From contig NC_079886.1 of assembly GCF_029227915.1 (NCBI RefSeq), forward strand, positions 8,742,001 through 8,806,000: a stretch of DNA of 64,000 nt. The letters run 5' to 3'. Both the position numbers and the translations under genes were made by a program. Position 1 is the first letter of the stretch, and every line of letters begins with the position of its first letter. Positions 10,695 through 23,993 of this stretch are shown here, piece after piece. The stretch is from Hydractinia symbiolongicarpus (lineage: Eukaryota; Cnidaria; Hydrozoa; Anthoathecata; Hydractiniidae). The notes beneath the pieces are model-generated. The model ran no database searches. It saw only the letters and a program-made list of their open reading frames with translations, and was not told the origin of the DNA.

Positions 10695-12340
10695 TTATAT
10701 AAATTTTTTTGTCTTCGCTCTAACCGCCAATGTACTAGCTTTACGGCTACAATGAAAGGAGTAGTTAGGATCTGCGAGAATGGAAGTCCATTTTGCATTG
10801 CCATATTTTTGTAGCCCAGCTTGTAAAAACTTGTCCTCCATGGCACTAAAACTAACTTTTTTCTGTCTCGTTTGAACATGTGTTTCGTGTTCCAAAGTAC
10901 TTCCAGACGTTTTCACATTTTTGGTGTTACTATTGATTTCGCTTACAGTTAAAGTACACGTTGTTTGATCTCGTAATTTATCCATACATAACCTGGCTTT
11001 TGCAGCTATATTGCGCGATTCAGTCTTCTGGTAATGAACTTTAGCTACCTGCGACGTGTGTTTTTGATCTTGAGAAAGAATTGCTTGTTCTTTTGTTTCT
11101 AAGTGTGCAACACTTTCGGTTCGATGATTTGCCTATATCGTGTAGGATTTATATACTTACCAATTGCTTGATAAACAATTCTACCGAATACGTCCGAAAT
11201 ACGCGTCAACTGCTTACCATTTCGACACACTAGTAGATAATCGTTGGTGGGGTTCAATCTTCGTCGTACATTGTCAATGTATTCGTTTATTAGTGTGAGT
11301 ACATCTATGGAAAAATAAAGAGAGTCAAATCCGTATTTCTCCGCAGTTTTAAAGACATTCTGATCTATAAAACCATCCTCTTTCACGCCTTTAATCATTG
11401 TTACTGTAAGAGTTTGATACGTCATGGGTCTTGAAGCCTTCACCATTAAAAATAATACAGCTACTATGAAGGAAGTCGAAAATGATAAATCGTGTGCTGC
11501 GACACATGCACTTGCGTTTTTAGCATTTAACACAAGTTGTTTATATTTTTCACTATGGTATGGTATCACCTTTTGTAAATCATATAGTGTCGCCCAACAG
11601 TCTATACTGTTTAGATATTCAACACTTAAGATACACTTCCATTCAGCTTTCATTTTACGAAGGAGGAATTTCTTAACACGGTGCAAATAAATCTCTGCAG
11701 CAACAAATACCGACAAATTTTTTTCAGTCGTACCTGTGCTTCGTCTGTAATCAAGCATGTGCCCAATAGCATTCATGTAGCCAATTATTCCTGAGAAGCC
11801 AACCTTCCATTGGTCTCTCAAAAAATCTACGAAATCAGAAAGCATATTAATAGAGCCAACACAGTAGTCGATAACAGGGAATGGTACTTCCCATACCGAA
11901 GGAGAATCCTCGCAGCAATATTTGGCATACTTTAAAACTTTACAAGTTATTTGATCGGCCTGAGAATGATCTTTACCACCACCACCTGGACTTTTTAACC
12001 ATGTCCTAAATGCAACCGCCAAATTACATGTTTTAGCAAAAGACGGCATTGAAAATGTGCAGGCGCGCTTTCTTTGGGGATCTTTTATGCGATTTTTCGT
12101 ACTGAAGTGGGGAAGTACTTCGTCGATATTCGGTCTTTTATCGAAATAATAAAACCATCCATGACGGTTATAGACATGTTTTCTACACCCTCTTTTACTT
12201 CCATACGACTCGCTGTCACAATCAGCCACAGGACAACAAAAGCGGTTATCTTTATCAGGCATTAACTTAAGCCTTTTCGATCTCATTGAGGCTCCCAATG
12301 CCTCTTTCCACGCAGGCTTTTGCAAGACTCGTTTTGTCAT
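10695..12340 (-). pseudogene. Tyrosine recombinase with zinc finger and C-terminal Myb-like domain
   Basis: The start is the ATG at 12,340; an acceptor (TTTCTAG) ends at 12,361 and a donor lies at 12,495, so a 5' UTR intron is likely. The N-terminus has a C2H2-type finger (FCCPVADC...CRKHVYNRH). Recombinase features follow: an Arg box (KASRPMTYQTL), then YINPTRYRQIIE with the second Arg at about 11,139, and QKHTSQVAKVHYQK whose Tyr codon (11,031-11,033) is the likely nucleophile. After this comes a Myb/SANT-like domain (FSAMEDKFLQAGLQKYGNAKW). The frame changes by one base between about 11,125 and 11,101: the first frame stops at 11,099, before the tyrosine, and the second runs to 10,695. Such enzymes integrate circular DNA; Cryptons and DIRS elements use relatives. 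Confidence 0.72.
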
Positions 12341-12496
12341 TCCGATTTCTTTAAAGTTCTCTAGAAACAAAATTTATAGAAAGTTTATAACAATATTAGT
12401 TTTTAACAAAGCATAGAAAGTAGGATAAAAAAAAGAATTCATTTGAATAAAAAAAGAATCCTATTTACTATAAATTTAAAGTTTGAACAACTTACC

Positions 12497-12983
12497 TTAT
12501 ACTTTACTTCGTATACAAAGTATTAGTTGAGAAACTTCTCATTAAAACAATTCCTTTTTATAATGAAGGACGCTCTCCATAGCAGAGTTAAGGTAGCAGC
12601 GAAAACGGAATTATTTCAAGTGGCACAATATAAATTAGACTGCAGACTATTCATAATTAAATAACTATTCCTCAAGATAATCATTTCGCATATATTATCG
12701 TTATGATATATAAAAGAATTCAACGGAACAAATAGAGTGGAACGATATATACCGTCACATAAATTCCATCAAATTCCCTATGGGAACGACACGTTCTTGT
12801 CTTGTGAGTAACAATAGAACAATACATTCCGCTTTTATAACAATGTTTTAATAAGTTGTTAAAGAACACCAAGTTCCTTAAAAATGGTTCTTTTTTAAAA
12901 AATTGGAACATGTAAAGTATTTAATGTGTTTAGGGTGTAAGATAATCGCACATAGAATCACGGACCATTATAATTTCATACGC

Positions 12984-12984
<1 letters not shown>
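12497..12984. other. Right end of the element, no gene seen
   Basis: AT-rich DNA upstream of the recombinase gene, presumably holding its promoter and first noncoding exon. Short ORFs here show no known motif. It runs into the right (AAT)n tract. Confidence 0.4.
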
Positions 12985-13885
<901 letters not shown>

Positions 13886-14015
13886 ATGATATCCCCCAAT
13901 CCATCACGTCAATATCACAAACACTTTTATTTTTTTGATAATTATGTTTTTTATAAAATTATCATAAGTAAATTTAATAAAACAAAAATGCAATACTAAA
14001 ATAATTTCGCGATTA

Positions 14016-14133
14016 TTAAAGTAAGCGACCAAGGTGAGCGAGACCCAAGTAAGCCAGCCCTAAGTAAGCAAGATGCAAGTAAGCAAGACCCAAGTAAGCG
14101 AGAGCCAAGTAAGCGAGAGCTATGTAAGAAAAT
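14016..14133. repeat. 15-bp tandem repeat (AAGTAAGC-type)
   Basis: About seven degenerate copies of a 15-bp unit based on CAAGTAAGCGAGACC. Translation gives a meaningless LLGSR-type peptide repeat; no gene is inferred. Confidence 0.85.
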
Positions 14134-15490
14134 CCTAAGCAACATTTTAAAACTGGGATAGTGTAAGTTGTGACAAAAAAATGACATTTGCTTTATCAGA
14201 ATGGTACAATATCTGCTCAAGTATTACCACATGACTCTTGTTGTTTACAGATTTTCATGAGAACTGATCTTACACCACCAGATTAAAATTAGAATGTCAA
14301 ATTATGCCCTGTCATACAAAATTTAAGGTAGGCCAAAGAATGTAACTCAAGGTTGCTCAGACCGTCATATAGGAAGAGGAAATTCGAAAATGACAAATGC
14401 AACAGTTATCAACCAACCTTGCACAAAAGCTATTTTTCACTATTTAATAATGTGATAGGATGAACCCCATCACGTTATCAAAAAGTGAAAAAGGGCCCTT
14501 GAGAAAAGGTTAAGTTGTTAACAACATTCGATATTTTTATTGGAAAGAACAGATATGCAAGTATAAACACGTGATCAATTTAAATAAATGTTATTGGCAA
14601 AAAAATGGCAAGCAAGGGCGTAAAAACCCAAGCTAAGCGCTTTTCGCGTGTTTGGTTCTAAAATCTCTAAATGACTGATATTATTTCTTAACGTTAAAAT
14701 AAATGAAATGGAAAAACAAATTTTATGTATGTTTTTCTAACCTAATGTGACACAGGTAATGGTATTTTGCAAAGCTCAATAGATCAGATGTTAAGAACTG
14801 CAGATTTTATACTCCAGACATTTTTCTCAGGAAAAAATAGCCAAAATATTATCTTGCATAGAAATATACCCTGTTCGATGATTCTTCAAACACTGGGATT
14901 TTGAACTTTGTTTGTCATCCATCATGTATGTCAAAGGGGCAAAAAAACCCTGGGAACAAGGTTTTGGTTTTAATTTAGTAGTTAAGGTTTCTTCTTGTTA
15001 TTGTTATACTTTTATACAGTTCTGCAAAGTTTTATAAACTTCTGTCAAAGAATGAAAAAGCCACGAGAAGGAGATTGTAAATCCTGCTATTATTAATAGC
15101 ACATAGCAATGTCAACACAAACGATTTCCCAAAAACCAAACAAAGTTCTACGAAAGTCTAAAATAACAAAATGACATCAGTATTGATGACACAGTAGCGT
15201 AATGTTGACACTGTCAAGTAGAAGAAAACAAAAATAATCATCACGTTGTTTCTACCATTCAAACATTTGCGCAAATTAATGGTGTGTGAAATAAGTCCTT
15301 CTTTTAAAACACCAGGACAAAAAATTTTACCCTTTGTTATTTGTGAGTTACACGTGTTTCATAACAACGTCTAAATTTCAGCTGAGGCTGTTGTGCTTAT
15401 TTTTTTACATTTTTCAACCTCAAATTTTCTTATTTTTGTTCTTTCACAAGTATGCAATATACAACGCGTGGCTTTGTGTTTATGGAGTTC
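14134..15490. other. Intergenic, no gene seen
   Basis: AT-rich sequence with short ORFs only. It contains a lone foldback-family end (CCCTGGGAACAAGG near 14,949). Nothing else is supported. Confidence 0.5.
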
Positions 15491-15636
15491 TCTTCGTAAT
15501 TACAAGGTCCTTGAGTCGTTCCACAGCGTGGGCATATTTAGCAAGTGCCTTTGCCACAGCTACGGGTCAACCCATGCCATGTGAGGAAAATCGGGTAGGC
15601 AATGCCGTTTTATACATAATGTATGTATTCTGAACA
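15491..15636 (+). repeat. SINE-like dispersed repeat, decayed copy
   Basis: Matches 24,027-24,168 over its whole length with scattered substitutions; both copies share blocks such as CCCATG...GTGAGGAAAAT and a CAATG...TATGCCTAATGT-like end. The tRNA-like head seen at 23,994 is not clear here. Confidence 0.6.
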
Positions 15637-16011
15637 CAGTGTTTCCATTTTAGGATTGAAAAAAATATAAGGAAGAAACAGTGGCAACACATGTAATCTA
15701 TACCTCACCAAAGAATACCGCATTATTGAATTTCCGCGCCCACAGGCGTAGGAAATTTATTAAAACCGTCGTTTTTTTGTTTCGGAGCATTTTTTGAGAA
15801 AAAATCGACCCTGAGATTTTCACGAAGCGAATTGAGCGGTGAATTCGACGGCGACTTGTATTTGAGCATGCGCAGTTCGATGCAAAATCAAAACAAACAA
15901 AACTAACCCTGTCCCAAATGGTCAATTGCAACGTCACAACTTTAAACTTCGTACCCAAGCTCCCTAAGTACTGGGAAGTCATCTAAATGACGTTTCCGGC
16001 CAAAATTGGTA

Positions 16012-16355
16012 TTTATTTTCGACAAAATTTGACACAGTTAACAAATAAAGTATGCTGAACATGATGGTGACATCAAAATTTTGATTTCTTGTTACCTAAA
16101 TGTCATTTTAGTCTAAAATTGGTCCAAAAATTAAAACTACTTTATTTTCGACAAAATTTGACACAGTTAACAAATAAAGTATGCTGAACATGATGGTGAC
16201 ATCAAAATTTTGATTTCTTGTTACCTAAATGTCATTTTAGGCCAAAATTAGTCCAAAAATTAAAACCACTTCATTTTTGGTCAAACTTGGCACAGTTAAT
16301 AAAAAAAGATGGTCACATCAAAATTTTGATTTTTTATCTACTAAATGCCGTTTAA
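16012..16355. repeat. 130-bp tandem repeat, about 2.6 copies
   Basis: The blocks at 16,012 and 16,142 are almost identical over 130 bp (TTTTCGACAAAATTTGACAC onward). A third, diverged and shortened copy starts near 16,268. Confidence 0.85.
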
Positions 16356-18143
16356 GACCATAAACGTTTCAATCGCAAGATTTTTAACCATAAATGATGC
16401 TGTATTTTTTGTTCGCAATTTCTTTTAAAATGTGAGTTTATTATGACACGTTTCGTTTTGTTTGCGTTTGTTGTAAGATATAATATCACTTGTGTGCTTT
16501 ATCTTCAGAGCTTCATGCACCAAACCCCTTCGAATGTTTCACATTGTAATACAACGAATTAGCAGGTGGTCATCAAATATTTTGGTAGCGAGCGGAAATT
16601 CTTAGAGCCCCCAGGGCTTCTTGTTACATCTTATTTAAAGTTATTGAATAAGAGAACGAAACTATAATATAGTGTCCAGTTGTCACCATGTCAACAAATA
16701 CCTGATTAAAAACATGAAAATCCTGCCGTATCCTATATTTCATTTCTCCACATCACATTGATGTAGTTTTTTATATTAGTGTACGTCGATGATCGCTCAG
16801 CGTGATGTACTCATTTTTTTAAAAAATATTATTTTTATCAATAAATAAATTAATTAATTAATAACTTTTTTTTACCAATAAGGTATTTGTAAAAAGAAAG
16901 TCAGCAAAAAAATTAGTCACTTGGACAAAATTTAGTCACTTTTTGGCGACTTTTTTTTACCGATAAGGTATGTTTTTTTAGTTTTCTTTTTAAGGCAATG
17001 GAGTTAAGGCAAAATTTTTAAGGCAATTTAAGGCAACGCAATGTGAAATAAGAAGTCGGTTTTTATGTGGCAGTTAAATACTTTTTATTTCCACAAATCT
17101 GTCATAACAACACTGCATTGGGTGTATTGATAATCCAGCGGTAAAAAATTACAGAAGAGTCCACATCACAAATTTATTCTCTAAAAGTACCTACTCTTAA
17201 ATTTGGTATTTGATTTTCTTTTTTCTAATTCTAGATACATAGAGAGATAGATATATTTAATAAAATGGTACATAATAGATTATAAAATCTTATATAAACG
17301 TTGAATATTGTCAATAAATGAAAGGAGTAAGTAGAAGAGGCATCAAGCCTTAACACCAACCCCGTAACATTCTCACCTGTTCTGAAGTAAAAATCATAAA
17401 ATACAATTATAAATAATGCTACATTTTTACATACGTAACGTAAAGGGCTAATTTCACGCCACTTTATCAAACATTGCTAGTTAATTCTGAACATGCGCGT
17501 TGGTGGTTTCGAATTTTCCTCTCGTTTTTTTGTTTTGTTTTTTTCTGCTTGTTCAATAATGAATGGTTCAACTCGCATTCGAAATCAAAAAGAGAAAATA
17601 TTATTTAACCACTACATGAAGCCGTAGAATTTGATGAGTGCAATATTTGGGAAAAAAACAGCTTGAAAAAAATGACACAAAATGAAACAGGTAACAAAAT
17701 ATTATATCAATTTTTTTGTTTATCTCATTTAAGCGGGAAAAATAATATCGAACTGTTAATTTCATTTAAAAAGCGGGAAAAAATAGACAAGAGTAGACAA
17801 TAGTCACGTGCATTTAGAGTATCAAATTAAGTTAGATTAAAAAAGGAGCACAAGTTGTCGACTACTGAAATATATATTTTATTTTCTTTGTTTTCAAGTG
17901 TGAATTAAAAAGCGCGCTTTTTGTGGAATTTATCATTTCAATTATTTTCAAGTAGAAATTATTCAGAGGAGAATTTATTCAGGCGTATTTTTGAATTTTT
18001 CGTTGCATTTGTTTTCCAAGTTGTGGTACTGAAATTCATTTTGTGTTTTTTTGTTTTTAATTGTAGTTAGGAATTTTGCAATCAAAATATTAGTCGCGAA
18101 ATTAACCCCAACGGATTATGTAAGTGTATTAGAATATTTAGTT
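16356..18143. other. Intergenic, no gene seen
   Basis: AT-rich sequence with short imperfect repeats (for example the GACTTTTTTTTACC(A/G)ATAAGGTAT blocks near 16,870 and 16,950). It includes the 3' flank of the otopetrin-like gene. Confidence 0.5.
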
Positions 18144-19646
18144 TTATAAAAGTTTCGTCGATGTAATTTCATACGCTATCACGGCCGAATGGAAATGAAA
18201 AAATATTTCGAAAACGTTAGCGATCGATGCCATTTTCTCATAGTCCTCACCATAGAAGTCGAGAGTGGGATATATATGACGGTAAGAAGTATCATCCTTT
18301 AAGTAAACAAAATTGTCAATTGCCCAATATGTCAGGTTTTGGATAAGAGTAAAGTACAAAAACTGTTTAGACCACGTGCCGGCAATTTTTCTTTTTAAAT
18401 GCAGATATTGAATCAAAATAAAGACTTGAAATATTGCAAAACATAGTTCAAGTGAAGCTGTGAGAAGTGTACACCAGGCTATGTTTAATATTTCTCTTCT
18501 ATGAATGGAGTGTCCAGCAGAATACAAAATAGCAAAATTTTCTACAAGGATTCCCACCACAGATATATACAGCAAAACATCATTCGTATGAACAGCCATT
18601 TTAATCTCGTCGTTGCGGATGGAATACTGCATTAACGCAAAGATGACTACCAAAATAATCGATGTAACTATCGACACAGAATAATACACCAGTTCTGTGT
18701 TCTGTACATATCTGAGTACAACACACCCAGTAGATGCAGTTGTAAGTACGCCAAAGAAAATTCCAAACGTTATACCAGGCTGAGAGCGAAAAAATAAGTT
18801 ACAGTCATTTGGTGCGTGATTTTGTTCATCGTCTTTATCATGTTCGGTTCCATTCGCATCTCTGATTATTACAATGTTGTACATGATTATTGCTATGATT
18901 CCTGAGGAGATTATATTGAATTCAGATACAAAAGAGACTAAAGATTCCCTGCATTCAATACTAAATTCATAAATTTCACCTTGACATTTGGAGTCAGTTG
19001 TTATACTGACATTAGTGATGTTAGTTTTATTCCCTGGACTGGATATTAAACGCAGTTCCATAACAGTGTTGGCAATATACGACGAAAAATTGGTTCCTAA
19101 AAAGGAATACCAAGAGAAGACCAGCAGCCAGTGGTATCTCATTGTTTTATTGATGAATGCATGTAAACAAAGCATCTGAAATATTGCAAACAAGAGTGTG
19201 GCAGAAGGATAAATTACTTTATAGTCCTTCAACCCGCAATCAATAATACCAGCTATCTGAAACATACTGTATAACAGTGTCCCTGTACCAAAAATGTATA
19301 GACCAGCTAACAAATGAGTGTTCGAATGATAGCTTTCACCTTCTTCACAAATATCTTCTCCATTTAGGTTTTGCCAAACAAAGTAGAAAATCATCAACAC
19401 AATGGAAAGAATCATATAGACACCTGTTACACATAAACCAATCTCTAGAGATAATTCTTCTACTGAATATATCACAACTTGAACTCCAATTGCAACACAA
19501 ACCTGCAGAACAGGCCACAAAATTCCCAAGATTTTGATTTTTCCAGCATGTCTGGGTCGGTTATTTTCCACTGGAGAAATAGCGTCATTTTCCTCTGAAG
19601 GTATTACATTGTCATTTTCCTCTTCGGAAATAAGGTCTGCCTCCAT
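18144..19646 (-). CDS. Otopetrin-family proton channel, intronless
   Basis: 500 residues in one exon. An acidic cytosolic N-terminus (about 35 residues) is followed by about 12 hydrophobic segments, near residues 39-60, 70-90, 112-131, 145-165, 172-195, 236-261, 290-311, 320-340, 355-376, 388-412, 428-447 and 472-493. Family-like blocks include SEFNIISSGIIAI (otopetrins have a related ...EFSLI..GILY segment), GITFGIFFGVL before the second half, NLTYWAIDNF, and FHFHSAVIAYEI near the C-terminus. N-glycosylation-type sites cluster at residues 206-213 in a predicted loop. Otopetrins are proton-selective plasma-membrane channels used in acid sensing and otolith formation. Identification rests on motif recall; another 12-span family is possible. 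Confidence 0.68.
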   Translation of the reverse strand: MEADLISEEENDNVIPSEENDAISPVENNRPRHAGKIKILGILWPVLQVCVAIGVQVVIYSVEELSLEIGLCVTGVYMILSIVLMIFYFVWQNLNGEDICEEGESYHSNTHLLAGLYIFGTGTLLYSMFQIAGIIDCGLKDYKVIYPSATLLFAIFQMLCLHAFINKTMRYHWLLVFSWYSFLGTNFSSYIANTVMELRLISSPGNKTNITNVSITTDSKCQGEIYEFSIECRESLVSFVSEFNIISSGIIAIIMYNIVIIRDANGTEHDKDDEQNHAPNDCNLFFRSQPGITFGIFFGVLTTASTGCVVLRYVQNTELVYYSVSIVTSIILVVIFALMQYSIRNDEIKMAVHTNDVLLYISVVGILVENFAILYSAGHSIHRREILNIAWCTLLTASLELCFAIFQVFILIQYLHLKRKIAGTWSKQFLYFTLIQNLTYWAIDNFVYLKDDTSYRHIYPTLDFYGEDYEKMASIANVFEIFFHFHSAVIAYEITSTKLL

Positions 19647-20048
19647 GCTATCGATCTTCCTGATATTTTCCTAACACGTTAACCATACGCGTCAACAGAC
19701 GAATTGAAATTTCCTACTATCGTTTTAATATAAAAATATGCACGCTCTTTTAAAAACACATAAAAGATCTTAGGACTCTTCTACGCAGGTGTTATCTTAA
19801 AGAGTATTCAAAATGCTTTCACTCTTTTACAACACGCTGTTTTTTTACATATAAGAAAACTTAAACTGTAACTAGTCGTGTGATTATTCTTATTTCTCTA
19901 TTGTTTTAAGATATAGACCTCTTGTACTTATAAAAGAAAACCGTGTATTTTGCAAGCTCTCTGGAGACGCTGTCCTCAGATAACTTTGTACAAAGTAAAA
20001 ACAAAATACGGGGGAGGGGGAGTTTTAGAATTGGAGTTATATGTTATC
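19647..20048. promoter_or_regulatory. Upstream region of the otopetrin-like gene
   Basis: About 400 bp between the start codon and the first Helitron. It is AT-rich; no specific promoter element is recognised. Confidence 0.3.
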
Positions 20049-23000
20049 TCTATATCTATATAATAATACGCCAGTTCTGTCTGTCTGTGACTTTTGCAAA
20101 GTGGATAGAATTTCTTTACTAATTTGTCATCGCCTATAAATTTGTTCTGAAGAATAACCAAACTTTGACGTTAAAGCAATATTGACGTTAAAGGAAAGTA
20201 TATTAAGATTAGTGAAGCCATTGCATTGCACTTTTAATTTTAAGGCTAAATAACTTGGAAACGGGTGGAAATAACTGACGTCATCTCCTGCGTGGGTAAC
20301 ATAATAAGAGATAGGTTTGAGCTAGCTAAAAAGCTTGGGATGGGAGCCTTAAAGCGAACATTAGCTATCAGATAACAGTAGCTAAGACACCCAGTTAAAT
20401 ACACTTAAACTGGGGAGACTTAACTGGGTCTATAGCTGGCTATTCATGCTTAGTAAAAGACATTATAAAGAGAAACAATAGTAATGTAAAACAAACCAAA
20501 GTTTTCTGTTTGTCCAGCAAATTAGTTTGTTAGTCAGCTAACATCTTTATCTAGCATTTTGAATTTTAGTACAAATACATTAGTTACGCACCAGGGGACA
20601 CATTAACTATGCAAAAAAATTGAAAAAAAAACGCGGTAAAAACTTTAAGAATTTGGAGCTTTAATGGATTTTTTTTGAGAATGCGATTCTGCTTGACAAT
20701 TTTAAGTGTACTACATAAAAAAGTAACACGCAGCTTCAGCGACATAAAAACAGAACGTCTAAATATATTAAAGTTCTTACTTTTTCTGAATTCCAATCCA
20801 CTTGAAACTCTAGCATGCATTTTCTACTTCTAACTTTACCTTACTACTTCCTAGCTCCACTTTTCACTTCCGAAGTAACTTCTTGTGGCTTTCAACTTTA
20901 TTTTTCTACTTCTACTTCTTTACTTAGAGTTTTCTTTCTCTGAATCACTCTTTGGACTTTTTTCAAGACGAAGGGACCTTTCTTTTGTGTTTATTTCGGT
21001 GTCGAGAGACACCATTTTTGGAAAGTTAGCCGTTAAATTTTTTTCAGCAAATCAAATTGAGTCGTTTTCATCACGTGACGTAAACAAAGTGAATCCGCTA
21101 ACAAAATAGACATATTTTTTTCGGCGACATCAAGGGAAAATAACGATATCAACTTTGCCTGTCGCAGACACACGGAACTGGCGTATTATTATATAGACTA
21201 GTCGATAAGGCAATCGATAAGGAAAAATCCACTTAGGCAGGATAACCGAGAAAAACAACCGTCATTTAAATTTTGATGACGTCCGCTGAGACCTGTCAGA
21301 AAACTTTTTTTTTTTCAGAAATGTGTATGCCTGTTGCCTTCATCGTATAGATCTTGAAACGCTGATCAAGAAAATGTATAAGATCGGTTACTTTTGACAA
21401 ACGAATGCAGAGATATTAGGGTTTACAGGTTTTTTGATGACGTCATTAACCCGTCCATTCCGAAACCCACGCGGTGAAAAATCATTGACGTCACCACCTT
21501 GTTTCCAAGTTATTTGGCCTCAAAGTTTTAGGTGCACTGTAATGGCTTCATTAATTTAATATAGGATATTGACGTTAAAGTAGTGTTATTGACGTCGCGC
21601 CGTAAAGTCAGAAAATTTAGCATATTAGACATGCATTTTTCGGCAACATCAAAGGAAAATGAACACATCCACTTTGCAAAATGCTAGATAAAGACATCAG
21701 CTTATACAACAGCTTACAGTGAAGTCCGATTCTACAAAAATTTGTTCATTCAGTATATATTGCATGTGGTTTATTTCCACAAAAATTTACACAAAATTTT
21801 AAAAAACAGCATTTTGCAACACAAACAATATAAACTGACTTAATCATACCATCCTCTCATAATTTATTTTAACCCAAAGTCATAAACCAACGTAAATTTC
21901 CAATCGAATGTAAAAAAACCCTGTAAAAAAACCTGGCATATTTAACGGGATGTCAGAAACAAAACAATAAAAATAAACTTAACACACACTTTAAATTCTA
22001 TAAAATTCGTTCCACTTTTCATATTGTGGTCCCCTTTGTAAAGTTCACAGGTAATGTGAAAAAAATTATACTCTATGAGCATAACAATGAGTCACACCAT
22101 CCTAAAAGTTCAAGAAAGATTCTGTAGCTAACTTGTTACATCATAATTCTATACATTTTGCCAAACCTGGGTCCTCGAATCCGTTTTAATGATCCAGGTT
22201 AATGACGTCATAAAAAAACCTTTAAACCCTAATATCTCTGCATCCGTTTGTCACAAGTACACGATCCTATACATTTTCTTGATCAGCGTTTCAAGATCTA
22301 TACGATGAAGGCAACAGGCATACACATTTCTGAAAAAATAAATTTTGTGTTCTGACATGTCTATGCTGACATCATCAAAATTTAAATGACGGTTGTTTTT
22401 CTCTGGCATCCTGCCTAAGTGGATTTTTCCACGGGCCTTATCGACTAGTCTCTATATTAATACGCCAGTTCCGTGTGTCTGTCTGTCACTTTTGCAAAGT
22501 GGATTACATTCTTCAAAATTTTCTTTAACAAATTCTATAAAACATCGCCTATAAAATTGTTCTGTAATTTACCAAACTTTACCGATAAAATAGTATTGAC
22601 GTCAAAGCAAAGTTAATTAAGATTAGTGAAGCCATTACAATGCACTTAAAACTTTAGGCTAAATAACTTGGAAACAAGTTGGTGACGTCAATGAATTTTC
22701 ACCGCGTGGGTAACTAGGGACCACCTGGGACCGATTTGGGTAAGTTTCCCAAACCTGGGTCCCCGAATCCGTTTTGGAATGGACGGGTTGATGACGTCAT
22801 CGAAAAATCTTTAAACCCTAATATCTCTGCAACCGTTTGTCACAAGTACACGATCCTATACATTTTCTTGATCAGCGTTTCAAGATCTATACGATGAAGG
22901 CAATAGGTACACAAATTTCTTGAAAATAAATTTTTGGGTTTGACAGGCCATTGCTGACGTCAACACAATTTTTAACACCTTATATCTCCTTAGGCTTTTG

Positions 23001-23191
23001 TCGAATACATATGATCCTATACATTATTGTGATCAGCGTTTTAAACTTTACACGTTATAGGCAACGAATAAACTAAACTTGGCCAATTTTTTTTGTACCT
23101 GCACTGTTGACGTCAGCAAAAAATCTAAAACAACCTATTTTTCCATTGTCCTTCTGCCTAAGTGGATTTCTCCACGGGCTTTATCGACTAG
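20049..23191. mobile_element. Cluster of non-autonomous Helitrons
   Basis: Several related copies in both orientations. The 5' ends read TCTATAT(A/T)ATAATACGCCAG and are followed by TTTGCAAAGTGGAT. The 3' ends carry a short GTGGAT...TCCAC hairpin, then TTATCGACTAG before T. Copies include one starting at about 20,049 (plus), minus-strand copies meeting at 21,198, a plus 3' half ending at 22,448, and a complete plus copy 22,449-23,191. Internal blocks (AATAACTTGGAAAC, AATATCTCTGCA, TCAAGATCTATACGATGAAG) recur in each. TC start, CTAG end with a hairpin and A/T flanks are Helitron hallmarks. No Rep/helicase is coded. Confidence 0.72.
22449..23191 (+). mobile_element. Complete non-autonomous Helitron copy, 743 bp
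   Basis: It begins TCTCTATATTAATACG directly after the CTAG of the preceding copy and ends CTAG at 23,191 followed by T. The 3' hairpin is at 23,163-23,176. It contains no coding sequence. Confidence 0.72.
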
Positions 23192-23195
23192 TTAT

Positions 23196-23700
23196 ATGTG
23201 TTATTATATGTTATATGATAGAACTAGCAACGGTCTGGAAGTCAATATACGTCAAAGTGATGCCGTTTTACCATTTCGGTAAATTGTTTCAGAGTATATA
23301 TTTATTATTATTAGTTCTTGCTTGCAGAGAATATAATATTGCTATATGCCTTCTAAATTATGCGCTTACATGCTTAACTAAACGTATTAGCAGGTCTTGT
23401 TTAATTACCGGTTACGCCTGAGTGGCCATAAGAACTTTTGTATTTAGCCTAATCAATGAATCGCTGCAATTATTGTGTATAAAAGTTTTAATTTTTTCGC
23501 TTTGGCTCCAACAATGGCGGGCTTAAAACAGTAGCAAATTATTTACTCTCTTGGTTTAGAAAAATTTGGGACATGCTGCACGGCTCAGATATTCTTTTTT
23601 ATCGCGTATTTTCTGTTTCTAAAACTTTTAAAGAGACTTAATTTCATTAAGTTTCGCACTTCACAATTTCCCCGTGATATATTGTGATTCTGGGTATTAA
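23196..23700. other. Intergenic, no gene seen
   Basis: AT-rich sequence with short ORFs lacking known motifs. Confidence 0.5.
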
Positions 23701-23707
23701 ATGATAC

Positions 23708-23769
23708 TCGTCCCCAGAGCTCTTTGAGGTAAACCTCGAGGTTTACCTCAAAGAGCTCTAGGAACGAGA
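23708..23769. repeat. Foldback element (CTCGTCCCCAG ends)
   Basis: A near-perfect palindrome with a 4-bp centre. Outer ends are CTCGTCCCCAG and CTAGGAACGAG; the inner arm is AGCTCTTTGAGGTAAACC. Same inner arm as the copy at 56,940-57,008. Confidence 0.85.
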
Positions 23770-23993
23770 ATGGCAGCAAATATGACATAGAAAAAATTAA
23801 TCTCATTCTGTTACTAACGACAATTTGAAACCATAAAAGCTTAAAAATTGTATTACTTATCTCATCCAATCATTTGTCGTTTTATAAAGTTCTGAAATTA
23901 TAAACTTTTCCCGTTCGCACACCTTTAATTTTTGCGGTTCAGTGCGCAAAAATAGGCCTAATTCGCGCAATAATTGATTTCACAAAGCTCTTC

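Noticed and set aside
13996-14220. ORF with LLGSR-type peptide repeats
   Set aside because: Product of a 15-bp tandem repeat with no other coding feature.
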